Below are positions 18,857-28,532 of a stretch of 64,000 nucleotides of DNA, piece after piece. The stretch covers positions 2,731,001 to 2,795,000 of the forward strand of contig NZ_CM001023.1 in NCBI RefSeq assembly GCF_000166275.1. Direction: 5' to 3'. A program made the translations under genes and the position numbers. The notes beneath the pieces were generated by a model. It worked only from the letters and a program-made list of their open reading frames with translations. It was not told the origin of the DNA and ran no database searches. Within the stretch, counting starts at the first letter, position 1, and every line of letters starts with the position of its first letter. Source of the DNA: Algoriphagus machipongonensis (GTDB lineage: Bacteria; Bacteroidota; Bacteroidia; Cytophagales; Cyclobacteriaceae).

Positions 18857-19531
18857 CTAGCTGTAAACCCTATATTCTATCTCCAGCTCTTTTCCTTCTA
18901 CCACTACCCCCAAACCAAAACCTGGAATCCAATTGGAGTAAATACAAGTATGCTCTTTTACTTTCTCTGCACTTGATTTTAAGGGAATCTCTAATTTGGG
19001 AACTGTCATGGAATCCTTAACCAAAACTTGATCAAGCGGAAATGTCAGTCCTTTTCCTACCAATTTGATATAAGCTTCCTTAATACACCAGAGTCTGAAA
19101 AATGCTTCGGTCTTTTCCCTGCCTTGAGAGTTCCGAATCAAATTGATCTCCTCTACAGAGAAAAAATGAGTTGAGATCAAATCTGCCTCAATCTCTGAAT
19201 TCAAAAACTCTAAATCCACTCCTAACTCGGATTCTCTAGAGAAACCATAAAGAACGAATTCCTTGGAATGTGAGGTATTGAAAAATATTCCTTCTCCATT
19301 ATTGCTTACATACGGCTTCCCTAATTTACGCTCCTTGATAACTATCTCCTTAGGATCAATTTCTAAATACCTGGAAAGCATTTTCCGAAGAATGCTTCTT
19401 CGTTTGGTATAATGTTCCTTTAAATGGGGATACAAAAATCGATTGGCACGTGTTCTCTCTTCTTCAGAAAGAATTTCTTCATCTTCTATCAGACAGTCAT
19501 CCAGTTTGGCAATCCATAAATCAACTTTCAT
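18857..19531 (-). CDS. Sfp-type 4'-phosphopantetheinyl transferase
   Basis: 224 residues with the family motifs GVDLE (residues 104-108) and WCIKEAYIK (148-156), whose acidic residues bind magnesium and coenzyme A. It transfers 4'-phosphopantetheine from CoA to a serine of carrier-protein domains. The gene starts 11 bases after the stop of the synthetase at 19543-23733, so the two are almost surely co-transcribed. It is the obvious activator of the carrier domains in this cluster, namely the free carrier at 31987 and the carriers of both synthetases. Confidence 0.93.
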   Translation of the reverse strand: MKVDLWIAKLDDCLIEDEEILSEEERTRANRFLYPHLKEHYTKRRSILRKMLSRYLEIDPKEIVIKERKLGKPYVSNNGEGIFFNTSHSKEFVLYGFSRESELGVDLEFLNSEIEADLISTHFFSVEEINLIRNSQGREKTEAFFRLWCIKEAYIKLVGKGLTFPLDQVLVKDSMTVPKLEIPLKSSAEKVKEHTCIYSNWIPGFGLGVVVEGKELEIEYRVYS

Positions 19532-19542
19532 AATATAAGCCT

Positions 19543-22500
19543 TTAATCCATCTCAAGATCCCATCGTTTTAGATTTCTGGCAATGGCAGCGTTCATCTGA
19601 CCTGTATAAGGCTCACGTATCAGTTTAAGATGAGGTCCCAAAATCTCCTCTCGATCTACAATGTTCACCAAAGGTTCCCATCCGAAAGCATGTTTATACT
19701 CCCTGGGCGTAGTAATAAGCAGGGTTTCACAGTCAATTTTCTCAGGCTTATAAGCCAGTAAGTATTTTTTCAATAAACCTGTGTCCTTAATCAATACAGG
19801 CTGATTTTTATCTTTCTTCACTTTTTTGATCAACTTATTGACCAGTACCGAAGGCTTATTCCAATAGTCTAAGTATTTGAATAATTTTCTATAACCTCCC
19901 TTGCCAAATACTCTTGATTTATCGAAAAATAAAGGTGGATCAATCATCACCAAATTGACCTTCTCCCCTTGCTGCTTTAGCTTTTTGGCCAACTCAAACG
20001 CGACCACATTGCCTATGGAATAGGATAAAATCCGATAAGGTCCTTTCCCTTGAATCAATCGTATTTCCTCTAGACATAAATCCGCGATTTCGCCTATATT
20101 TTCAGGAACGGAATCCTTCACTAATTCAGGGCTCACCGATAATACACCATAAACTGGGTATTCTGCGGGTAAATGCCTGGTTAACTGGCTATAAACCGTT
20201 TCGTAGTAAAACTCGCTGTGTATGCAAAAAACCGGTAATTTGTCCCCTGTGGTCTTAACAGGAATGATTCTTTTTATGGGTTTTGAACCTAATTCAACTA
20301 AGCCTTTTTTATTAACTACTTTTTCAGAAATTTCCTGAATGGAGTCCGATAGTTGGATAGGTTTTTGAAATTCATAAGAATCATTCAACTCCTTTTCTAC
20401 CAGCTTCCATTCATATTCTGCCCCCCCATTCTTTTGGAAGCTATCTTTAACTCCAATCAACTTCTGCCCTAAATACTTCTCCCATATTTTTAACACTTCC
20501 AGCTCCAGCAAATTTTCTGGTCTGGCATATTCCTCATGATGAAGGGATTTCACCAAGGATTCCACCGTAGAATAGCGAAGAAATTGCGCAGGCGTTACCT
20601 TAATTCCTATATTTCTACACCTGGAAATAATGCGAATGCTTTGCAAAGAATTGCCTCCCAGTTCATTGAAATCTCTGTTGACAGGTACTTCCTCTACTCC
20701 CATCACATCTGCCCAGATGCCAGCAACTTGGCGTTCCAGGTAGGTAGACGGCCCTTTAAAGGCTGTTTCTGCAGCTTTTGGTTGGGATCGAGCAAGCTCT
20801 TGAATGGAGGCTAAATCCACTTTTCCATTGGGCAGTAAAGGAAATTCTTCCAATTGCAGCAAAAGGTCTGGGACCATAAATCGAGGAAGCTTTTCACGTA
20901 AAAAGCTGATCAATTCCCCTTCTTCCAACTTTTGGCCCGAAGTATACGCCAACATAAGTTGAGGATCCTTTTCATTGCTGACTAAAGCCACTGCCATTTG
21001 AACCTGTGGGAATTGCAGCGCCAATTCCTGTATTTCAGCCAACTCGATTCGATGACCCCGAATTTTTACCTGATTATCCTTTCTTCCCAGGTATTCTATC
21101 AAGCCGTCTTTCTGAATGCGAACAAGGTCTCCGGTTTTATAAATCCTATCCCAAACCTCTGAATAAGGGTTTTTTAGGAATTTTTCATCGGTTTCACTTT
21201 TTGACAAATAGCCTTTTGTCAACCCTGCCCCAGCAATGCAAAGTTCACCCGAAATCCCTACAGGACTTAACTCCTGTTGCTCATCTAGCACATATGCCAA
21301 GGCATTGGAAGTTGCCAGACCAATGGGCACTTTATGAAATGACTCACCGGCTTTTAGCTCTTGAACAGTACACCAAACCGTTCCTTCAGTAGGCCCATAT
21401 TCATTAAAAAGCCTTGTTTTTGGCTGTTTTTCAAAATGTGATGGAATCAATTCATTGGGGAACTCCTCTCCTGCCAAAATCACCGTTTTAAGGGAATCCC
21501 ATGAATTTTCACTCCCTTGAATCAATGCCTGATACAGAGAAGGCAGCATCAGGGTATGACTGATTTTCTCTCTACTTATAATAGAGTCAAGAGCTGAGGT
21601 ATCCAAGGATTCATTTGCCTGAGAAATGACCAATTTTCCTCCAGTACACAGTGCCCAAAAAATCCCCGCAACAGAGCTATCAAATGAAAAGGAGGACAAC
21701 AATAAAAAGGCCTCTGGAGACTCTTGATAATATGCTTTTCTAGCCGCAACAGAGGAATATAAATTTTGATGATTTACATAAACTCCTTTGGGTTTTTTCG
21801 TACTTCCAGAAGTGAAAATGAGATATGCTTTATGATCGAATGAATATTCCTTAAAAATTTGATTTTCAATTATTTGATTATAATCAAATGAATCTATTTC
21901 TAATGTTTTTACAAATTCTTTAATGGAAGTTTTGGAAGTCAGTAAGCCTCTATGGGAAAGCACATATTCCGCTCCTGATTCCTGTAAATATTGAAGAATT
22001 CTTTGATCTGGATATTCAGGATCCAAAGGCAAATAAGCGCCTCCAATTCTCATAATTGCTAGTAGAGAAACAAGGAAATCAACGGACCTTTCCATATAGA
22101 TACCGATTGGTAACTCAGGGTCCACATGAAGCTTTTCTAGTTCCTTAGAAATGATCGTACTTCGATGGTCCAATTCCCCATAACTCAAGCGCTCTGCACC
22201 ACAAACCACCGCAATTTGGTCTCTTTTACTCTGCAGGTTTTCAAGAATCTCTGTTAAAACCGTTCCCTCATTTTCGGGATGAAAATCCGGGCTTAACCCT
22301 GAAGTCAAAAAGCTTCTCTCCTCTTCTGAGATCAGAGAATACGAATTGATAGGCAAATCAGGATGATCACAAATCTCTTTGAGGAGGCTTGCAAAATGTT
22401 TATTCATGCGCTCCGCAAAGATGGAGGAGAACAAATCTTGGCTAAATTCTATCCCGATCTGATAAACTCCCTCTTTTAGCCCAAAATGATGTAATGTCAA

Positions 22501-23733
22501 GTCAAACTTGGATACATCTAAATCCAGAACTTCAAAATCAACAGGAATACCAAGATCCCGGAATGGGTTTTCCCCGCTTGAATGCCCTACAAACATCGCT
22601 TGAAAGATCGGATTATAGCTTTGATCTTTCATCTCTTTAGAAGCCATCACAAGTTCTTCATAGCTTGGCTTCTCTGAGGAAATAGCTTTTAAAACATCGT
22701 TTTTTATCTCCTTTAGCAGTTCGGGAAATGACTTTTGTTCATCCAAACTAGCCCCTATAACCTGAGTATCCACAAAATAGCCAACCATGGACTTAAACTC
22801 CTCCTTTTCTCGATAAAGAACAGGAATGCCCACGTTCACATCCTTACTTTTCCCATATCGGCCAAGTAAAACCTGGAAAGCGGCAAGAAATATATTGAAA
22901 TCAGTGGTTTGGAATTTTTTCAGTAGACCTCCAATTTTTGGCGTAAGATCTTTTGGGAGCGAAAATCGAAGCAACTTACCCTGGTAACTGGGCGTAGCGG
23001 GCCTCGAATAATCCAATGGAAGGTCCAAAAAAGAGTCCATTAAATCCTGAGAAGGATGGATTGGAGCACTATCCTTTGGCTGTTCCTTTTGCCAATGAGT
23101 ATAATCCGAATATTGTAAATCAGCCTTGTTTAACTCTAATTTTTGACTTTCCTCTTTGCCATTTAATTCCTTATAAAAAGCAGCAAAATCAGACCTCAAA
23201 ATCCCTATAGACCAGGCATCTATAATAATATGATGAAAAGTTATGCCAATGGAATATCCCCCATTTTCCAATAGAAAAACTCCTATCCGAATTAAAGGGT
23301 CGGACTCCAGTCTAAAGGCTTTGCTGGCTAATTCCTTTTGTTTTTGTCTAGCTTCCTCTTCACTAACCTTTTGATCGTAGACCTGAAGGCTGAAACTATC
23401 CTTATCCCGGAAAACCATTACGGCTTCTTCCTCAAGGATAATGTAATTGCTGGCTAAAACACGGTGTTTATCAACTAAGTGGTCTAAGGCTTGGGTAAAA
23501 GTCTCCAAATGGAAAGCCCCTTCCTGAAATTTCCAGATTTCAAAGTAATTATATACTGGGCTTTCAGGATTTTTTTGGTAAACAAACCAAAGACGTTGCT
23601 GGGCAATCGATAAAGGATAATAGGAAGCCTGAGGAGCTTTTGGAATTTGCTCCTTGACTTGTTCATCAGCATCTTGATCGGCTTCATTAAAATTAAGCCA
23701 CTGATCCAGAAGATCATCTGAATTTTCTTCCAT
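19543..23733 (-). CDS. Nonribosomal peptide synthetase, C-A-T-(degenerate T)-TE
   Basis: 1396 residues. A condensation domain (about 35-470) has HHIIIDAWS at 167-175 in the HHxxxDG position. The adenylation domain (about 480-980) has TSGSTKKPKG, NEYGPTE and YKTGD, with the catalytic lysine at K971 in NGKVD. Aligning by eye to the GrsA pocket gives D685, S686, A689, L728, I752, A754, E778, V786, W787, K971, i.e. DSALIAEVWK, which resembles the histidine-type code DSELTAEVCK. A carrier (about 1000-1065) has its phosphopantetheine serine at S1029 (GGNS). A second carrier-like stretch (about 1073-1142) reads GGAE and lacks the serine. A thioesterase follows (S1239 in SYSIG, D1265, H1368). It is the likely final, releasing module. 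It lies in an operon with the HupE-like gene (11-base gap) upstream and the PPTase downstream. Confidence 0.93.
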   Translation of the reverse strand: MEENSDDLLDQWLNFNEADQDADEQVKEQIPKAPQASYYPLSIAQQRLWFVYQKNPESPVYNYFEIWKFQEGAFHLETFTQALDHLVDKHRVLASNYIILEEEAVMVFRDKDSFSLQVYDQKVSEEEARQKQKELASKAFRLESDPLIRIGVFLLENGGYSIGITFHHIIIDAWSIGILRSDFAAFYKELNGKEESQKLELNKADLQYSDYTHWQKEQPKDSAPIHPSQDLMDSFLDLPLDYSRPATPSYQGKLLRFSLPKDLTPKIGGLLKKFQTTDFNIFLAAFQVLLGRYGKSKDVNVGIPVLYREKEEFKSMVGYFVDTQVIGASLDEQKSFPELLKEIKNDVLKAISSEKPSYEELVMASKEMKDQSYNPIFQAMFVGHSSGENPFRDLGIPVDFEVLDLDVSKFDLTLHHFGLKEGVYQIGIEFSQDLFSSIFAERMNKHFASLLKEICDHPDLPINSYSLISEEERSFLTSGLSPDFHPENEGTVLTEILENLQSKRDQIAVVCGAERLSYGELDHRSTIISKELEKLHVDPELPIGIYMERSVDFLVSLLAIMRIGGAYLPLDPEYPDQRILQYLQESGAEYVLSHRGLLTSKTSIKEFVKTLEIDSFDYNQIIENQIFKEYSFDHKAYLIFTSGSTKKPKGVYVNHQNLYSSVAARKAYYQESPEAFLLLSSFSFDSSVAGIFWALCTGGKLVISQANESLDTSALDSIISREKISHTLMLPSLYQALIQGSENSWDSLKTVILAGEEFPNELIPSHFEKQPKTRLFNEYGPTEGTVWCTVQELKAGESFHKVPIGLATSNALAYVLDEQQELSPVGISGELCIAGAGLTKGYLSKSETDEKFLKNPYSEVWDRIYKTGDLVRIQKDGLIEYLGRKDNQVKIRGHRIELAEIQELALQFPQVQMAVALVSNEKDPQLMLAYTSGQKLEEGELISFLREKLPRFMVPDLLLQLEEFPLLPNGKVDLASIQELARSQPKAAETAFKGPSTYLERQVAGIWADVMGVEEVPVNRDFNELGGNSLQSIRIISRCRNIGIKVTPAQFLRYSTVESLVKSLHHEEYARPENLLELEVLKIWEKYLGQKLIGVKDSFQKNGGAEYEWKLVEKELNDSYEFQKPIQLSDSIQEISEKVVNKKGLVELGSKPIKRIIPVKTTGDKLPVFCIHSEFYYETVYSQLTRHLPAEYPVYGVLSVSPELVKDSVPENIGEIADLCLEEIRLIQGKGPYRILSYSIGNVVAFELAKKLKQQGEKVNLVMIDPPLFFDKSRVFGKGGYRKLFKYLDYWNKPSVLVNKLIKKVKKDKNQPVLIKDTGLLKKYLLAYKPEKIDCETLLITTPREYKHAFGWEPLVNIVDREEILGPHLKLIREPYTGQMNAAIARNLKRWDLEMD

Positions 23734-23744
23734 AGTCTAAGCTA

Positions 23745-24977
23745 CTAAAGGATTCCTTTTTCAAGCAACCAAGTATGAAGTTTCAAATCATATCCAAAAG
23801 CCCTTTCAATAATCCAATAAGTAGAAATTAACATCAACAAAATGGAGAATCCGACCAAGATGATGTTATATATTTTTAATCGACTTAAAAGGAAAAGGAT
23901 TGGAAATGCAACAATGATGATTGCCAATTGACCGATTTCAACTCCAAAATTAAAGCCTACCAAAGAATACACGAGGTACTCCCCTCCTCTTGATTGCTCC
24001 GCTAAAACTGAGGCAAAACCAAAACCATGGAATAGTCCGAACACCAAAATAATTAGCCATTCGCGTTTATTGAGAAAAGGGACAATGTTATGGAAAGCTG
24101 CCATTGCAATAGATATAGCGATAATGGACTCAACTAGTCTAGAAGGCAAATTAATCACTTCTAATGCTGCCAAACTTAAGGTGACCGAGTGTGCCAATGT
24201 AAATATCGTAATGATCTTAACTACAGATAGAAAGGCGGCTTTAAAGCTAGATTCCGGAACGAAGTCCGTGTATTTTATTCCTAACCATCTCTTTTTTGGG
24301 TCATTCTTTGATCGGTAAATAATCACAGAAGGGATCAATAAGGCGATTAAAAACAAGATATGATCCAGACCAATCCAAATATGATAGATACCCGATTTGA
24401 CCATGGCCATAAAACCTGTAAAGACAGATCCTTCTTCGATATTCAGGGTCTGAATAGGGTTAGATGTTCCATAAATCAAAGATGGAAGCGATTCATTAGC
24501 CAATACACCGGTTTTCCAATTCCGCTCTATATGCAGTAGAGACTCATGGTTATTACCTAGTTCGTTGACGAAAATCTGATCATAGATCTCTAATTCAGAT
24601 GGAACTGGTTGCATATTGCTCATGGTAAAATTGAACAATAGAAAATCATCATCCTTTAAAGTAAGAAGATCTATGGTCTCGAAACTCAAAGCATGTTCGC
24701 CCAGATTTGAGCTAAATTTCAGATTTTTAACAATGTAGGAGACAATCGCTTGAACTTCCCGACTATTGGGTTCAGGGATTTCTCCCTGCGAAAAGGAATA
24801 CCCCAGGACTTTTTCAATGTCACTCTTTTTCAACTCCACCCTACAATCCATTTCTCCCTCATAGATACTTAGGTATACATAGTTTTGATTGGGTTTGTGA
24901 GCGGATGCTTGGAATATTGAGAAGATGAAAAAAGCTAAGAATAAAAAACTAGCACGGTATATTTTGGTTCCATTCAT
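23745..24977 (-). CDS. HupE/UreJ-family membrane protein
   Basis: 410 residues: a signal peptide, an extracytoplasmic beta-rich domain (about 27-190), then six to seven helices. GIYHIWIGLDHILFLIALL, FTLAHSVTLSLA and LFHGFGFASVL hold conserved His and Asp residues within helices, characteristic of the HupE/UreJ_2 family. Some HupE/UreJ proteins are nickel or cobalt permeases; the second group with a large N-terminal domain is not well characterised. It begins the minus-strand operon with the synthetase and PPTase, which suggests transport of a metal or of the cluster product. Metal specificity is not readable. Confidence 0.85.
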   Translation of the reverse strand: MNGTKIYRASFLFLAFFIFSIFQASAHKPNQNYVYLSIYEGEMDCRVELKKSDIEKVLGYSFSQGEIPEPNSREVQAIVSYIVKNLKFSSNLGEHALSFETIDLLTLKDDDFLLFNFTMSNMQPVPSELEIYDQIFVNELGNNHESLLHIERNWKTGVLANESLPSLIYGTSNPIQTLNIEEGSVFTGFMAMVKSGIYHIWIGLDHILFLIALLIPSVIIYRSKNDPKKRWLGIKYTDFVPESSFKAAFLSVVKIITIFTLAHSVTLSLAALEVINLPSRLVESIIAISIAMAAFHNIVPFLNKREWLIILVFGLFHGFGFASVLAEQSRGGEYLVYSLVGFNFGVEIGQLAIIIVAFPILFLLSRLKIYNIILVGFSILLMLISTYWIIERAFGYDLKLHTWLLEKGIL

Positions 24978-25027
24978 AAGGTTGGGGTGAGTTTTTTTAA
25001 CAAATTACATAACAATAACATGCTATC

Positions 25028-25035
25028 TATGTTTG
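25028..25035 (+). promoter_or_regulatory. Possible -7 promoter element (TAnnTTTG) in the divergent cluster promoter region
   Basis: TATGTTTG fits the Bacteroidota -7 consensus TAnnTTTG and lies 71 bases before the start at 25106. No clear -33 TTG partner is visible. The 24978-25105 interval is the only room for promoters of both arms of the cluster; no Fur- or Zur-like box stands out. Confidence 0.28.
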
Positions 25036-25105
25036 AAGTATTGACTAAAAAAGTGAATCGGCAAGTCAATTCATAATTTTAACCCACTATTTACCTAAAG
25101 CATAA

Positions 25106-26179
25106 ATGAATAAAAGTAAAGAAACGATCCTCATTGACAGTGACGCTATAATTCAGATTATCAGGAAAGTAGGGTTGAATAAAGTGATGGATGACTTAAT
25201 TTTTAATCTGGAAGATTCATTAAAAAATTATTCAGAAAAAGAAACAGAAGTTCCTGTTCGATCTGGATTTAATTATAAAAAACCTTTTTTGGGATTGGTA
25301 GAATGGATGCCTGTGATGAAAAAAGGAGAAGAAATTATTATTAAAGTGGTGGGGTATCATCCTGAAAATCCCAAAAGATTCAAGCTTCCCACCATTCTTT
25401 CTACCATTTCATCATACGATGCTCACACTGGACATTTAAATTACCTCGTGGATGGAGTTTTGCTTACCGCGATTAGGACGGGAGCTTCCAGTGCTGTTGC
25501 CAGTAAAATGATGGCTAATAAGAATTCTAAAACCTTGGGGATCATTGGATGTGGAGCACAATCCATTACACAGATACATGCGATATCCCGATTATTTCCA
25601 TTAGAAGAGATTTTGATTTATGATACCGATGAAGCCTCCATGAATAGTTTGGCAGAGCGGATCTCCCCTATCGATTTGGGAATTTCACCTAAGATCTCAA
25701 GTATTTCAGAAATCATGGAGAAAGCTGACATTTTGAGCACAGCTACTTCTATAGAACCAGAAAAAGGCCCTCTCTTCGATAGATTAAATTCAAAAACTCA
25801 TTTACATATTAATGCTGTGGGAGCTGATTTCCCTGGAAAATTTGAACTCCCAAAGTCTCTACTCCAAAAAGCCCATGTTTGTCCTGATTTTCTGGAGCAA
25901 GCGGTAGTAGAAGGTGAATGTCAGCAATTAGAACCCACAGACATCGGTCCTTCCTGGATTGATTTGATTCATGATGAGCAACTGATGAGCAAGTACCAAT
26001 CAAGTTTGAGTGTATTTGATTCTACAGGTTGGGCTCTGGAAGATCAAGTGGTTGCAAGCTTATTTGCAAAATATGCTGAGGAATTAAACCTAGGGACTAA
26101 AATGAACATAGAGTCCTATTCCACTGATGAAAAAAATCCATACGGGATGATCCATCAATTAATAGCTGATTCTCAATAA
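25106..26179 (+). CDS. Ornithine cyclodeaminase/mu-crystallin family protein
   Basis: 357 residues. The substrate-binding region around SYDAHTGHLNYLVDG and LTAIRTGASSAVASK is typical of the family, followed by the NAD-binding GIIGCGAQSITQIHA. Family members convert ornithine to proline with loss of ammonia, or catalyse related imine reductions (for example SbnB in siderophore precursor synthesis, lysine cyclodeaminase). As the first gene of the plus-strand arm of a peptide cluster with a stand-alone A domain, a carrier and a flavin dehydrogenase, supply of proline for a pyrrole or pyrroline starter is the best guess. No sbnA-like partner gene is nearby. Confidence 0.85.
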   Translation: MNKSKETILIDSDAIIQIIRKVGLNKVMDDLIFNLEDSLKNYSEKETEVPVRSGFNYKKPFLGLVEWMPVMKKGEEIIIKVVGYHPENPKRFKLPTILSTISSYDAHTGHLNYLVDGVLLTAIRTGASSAVASKMMANKNSKTLGIIGCGAQSITQIHAISRLFPLEEILIYDTDEASMNSLAERISPIDLGISPKISSISEIMEKADILSTATSIEPEKGPLFDRLNSKTHLHINAVGADFPGKFELPKSLLQKAHVCPDFLEQAVVEGECQQLEPTDIGPSWIDLIHDEQLMSKYQSSLSVFDSTGWALEDQVVASLFAKYAEELNLGTKMNIESYSTDEKNPYGMIHQLIADSQ

Positions 26180-26287
26180 GAAAATATTTTAAGATTTTTT
26201 CAAACAAAAAAGCCTTCTGAGAAGTAAGGTTTCATGATAAAATTAAAATTTAAGTAATCTAGTTTTCTAGACCCCAACTAAATAACC

Positions 26288-28528
26288 ATGGTCAAAAAAT
26301 TACTCTCTACTTTTTTTATAACACTCCTTTTTTCCAGCTATATACAGGCTCAAGCTTTAAAAGGTAGAATTTTGGATACTTCAGGTTCCCCTATCATTGG
26401 TGCCTATATTATTCATACGACTTCAGAGCATCATGCTCATACGAATGAATCTGGGTACTTTGTTTTACCAGAAGTAACCAAAGGAGACTCGCTTCAAATC
26501 AGCCATGTCGGTTATGAAACTCAAGCTTATATAGTAGATAATCTTTCAAAAGAAGTTACCATTCGATTAAAAGAATCTGCCATTGAACTTGGAGAGGTCA
26601 TCTTTAGCCAAGATGTGAACCCAGTGAGTACACTTTCAAGAATTGACCTTAAAACCAATCCAGTAAATACTTCTCAGGATATTTTAAGAAAAGTACCTGG
26701 GCTTTTTATAGGCCAACATGCAGGAGGTGGTAAAGCTGAACAGATTTTCTTAAGAGGTTTTGATATTGATCACGGTACAGATATCAATATTTCCGTAGAT
26801 GGGATGCCTGTCAATATGGTATCGCACGCTCATGGTCAGGGTTACTCTGATTTACACTTTATTATCCCTGAGACAGTTGAGAGAATAGATTTTGACAAAG
26901 GTCCTTACAATGCTGACAAGGGTAATTTTGCCACAGCAGGATATGTGAATTTCCAGACTAAAAGAGGTTTGGATAAAAGTTCGGTTTCTGTGCAGGGAGG
27001 TAGCTTTAACAGTATAAGAACGGTAGGTCTTTTTAACCTAGTAAACAAAGTAAATAACAATGCTTATATCGCTGCCGAATATTTATCCAGCGATGGCCCA
27101 TTTGAATCCAGTCAGAATTTCAACAGATTAAATTTGATGGGTCGATATGGTGTCACCTTTGATGACGGAAGTGATTTTAGCTTAATCGCTTCACATTTTA
27201 CAAGTAAATGGGATGCCTCAGGGCAAATCCCCGTTCGAGCGGTAGAAAGTGGTCAAATCACGAATTTTGGTGCCTTAGATGATACCGAAGGTGGTTATAC
27301 AAGTAGAAGTAATATTGCTTTGAATCATTCCAAAATGATCAATGATAGACTCTTCATTAAGAACAATGCCTATTTCTCCAAGTATGATTTTGAACTGTTT
27401 TCAAACTTCACCTTTTTCTTAGAAGACTCCGTCAATGGGGATCAAATCAGACAAAGGGAAGATCGTGCCTTATTTGGCCTGGAGAGTCAATTAACCTACA
27501 GCAATACCTTTAGTGGTGGAGATTATGCTTTGCAGTTTGGCGTTGGATTAAGATCAGATGACAGCAGAGGAAATGAACTCGCCGGGACTAAAAACAGAGA
27601 TAGCGTTCGCTTTGTAACCCAAAGAGGAGATATTACCGAGGCGAATTATTACAGTTATGTAAATTTTGACTTATTTATAAATAAATGGAGAATTAATCCA
27701 GGCTTGAGAGTGGATTACTTTAACTTCCTTTATCAAGATGATTTGACTCCAGAATATGATCCAAAATCTCTAAATGCAGCTGTATTAAGTCCAAAGTTGA
27801 ACTTTATTTACACTGCAAATGAGAAGGTTCAGCTCTTCTTGAAATCAGGAATTGGATTTCACTCCAATGATACTAGAGTGGTCTTAGAGAGACCAAATAA
27901 TGAATCCATCCTTCCAAGAGGTTTTGGAGTTGATGTGGGTGGTAATTTTAAACTGATGCCGAGATTGATTGTAAACACTGCGCTTTGGTATCTAAGACTA
28001 GAGCAAGAGTTTGTTTATGTGGGAGATGCTGGTATTGTGGAGCCAAGTGGAAAAACCGGCAGAAGAGGTGTAGATTTAGGTTTGCGTTGGCAGGCAAGCA
28101 ACTGGTTGTATTTTGATGGTGACTTCACTTATTCTTATGCCAGAAGCTTAGAAGATCCAGAAGGAAATAACTTTATTCCTTTGGCACCTAGAATCACTAC
28201 TACTGGAGGATTAAGTTTAGAAAAAGACGGTTTTGCCGGTGCACTTAGAGCAAGGTATTTACAAGATCGACCAGCCAATGAAGACAATAGCGTAATTGCT
28301 GAAGGGTACACAGTTGTGGATTTAAATGCCAGTTATACATTTAATGCCATCACTGTTGGATTCTTTATTGAAAACTTATTGGATACGGATTGGAAAGAAA
28401 CCCAATTTGATACAGAGTCAAGAATCCGATTGGCAGATGGAAGTCTTGAACCAAGTCCTGTAAGTGAAATTCATTTCACTCCTGGAACACCCTTCAACTT
28501 CAGAGGTTTTGTGAAGTTCACGTTTTAA
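26288..28528 (+). CDS. TonB-dependent outer-membrane receptor
   Basis: 746 residues with a signal peptide, a carboxypeptidase-regulatory-like domain (about 22-95), a plug domain (about 110-215) and a beta barrel ending in an aromatic residue (F). The plug text FLRGFDIDHGTDINISVDG and VSHAHGQGYSDLHF is rich in His and Asp and marks a distinct receptor subgroup often seen with metal-related genes. No SusD partner is present. It sits inside the peptide cluster, 108 bases after the cyclodeaminase gene and only 4 bases before the flavin dehydrogenase gene, so it most likely imports the metal-loaded cluster product or its metal. TonB/ExbBD are not in the window. Confidence 0.92.
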   Translation: MVKKLLSTFFITLLFSSYIQAQALKGRILDTSGSPIIGAYIIHTTSEHHAHTNESGYFVLPEVTKGDSLQISHVGYETQAYIVDNLSKEVTIRLKESAIELGEVIFSQDVNPVSTLSRIDLKTNPVNTSQDILRKVPGLFIGQHAGGGKAEQIFLRGFDIDHGTDINISVDGMPVNMVSHAHGQGYSDLHFIIPETVERIDFDKGPYNADKGNFATAGYVNFQTKRGLDKSSVSVQGGSFNSIRTVGLFNLVNKVNNNAYIAAEYLSSDGPFESSQNFNRLNLMGRYGVTFDDGSDFSLIASHFTSKWDASGQIPVRAVESGQITNFGALDDTEGGYTSRSNIALNHSKMINDRLFIKNNAYFSKYDFELFSNFTFFLEDSVNGDQIRQREDRALFGLESQLTYSNTFSGGDYALQFGVGLRSDDSRGNELAGTKNRDSVRFVTQRGDITEANYYSYVNFDLFINKWRINPGLRVDYFNFLYQDDLTPEYDPKSLNAAVLSPKLNFIYTANEKVQLFLKSGIGFHSNDTRVVLERPNNESILPRGFGVDVGGNFKLMPRLIVNTALWYLRLEQEFVYVGDAGIVEPSGKTGRRGVDLGLRWQASNWLYFDGDFTYSYARSLEDPEGNNFIPLAPRITTTGGLSLEKDGFAGALRARYLQDRPANEDNSVIAEGYTVVDLNASYTFNAITVGFFIENLLDTDWKETQFDTESRIRLADGSLEPSPVSEIHFTPGTPFNFRGFVKFTF

Positions 28529-28532
28529 TAAA

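Noticed and set aside
25106..26179. SbnB-like siderophore precursor enzyme
   Set aside because: The SbnA partner is absent from the neighbourhood, so proline formation from ornithine is preferred; not fully excluded.
26180..26287. Riboswitch or metal box before the TonB receptor gene
   Set aside because: I looked for a cobalamin-type riboswitch and for Fur/Zur-like palindromes and saw none; only weak AT-rich hairpins are present.
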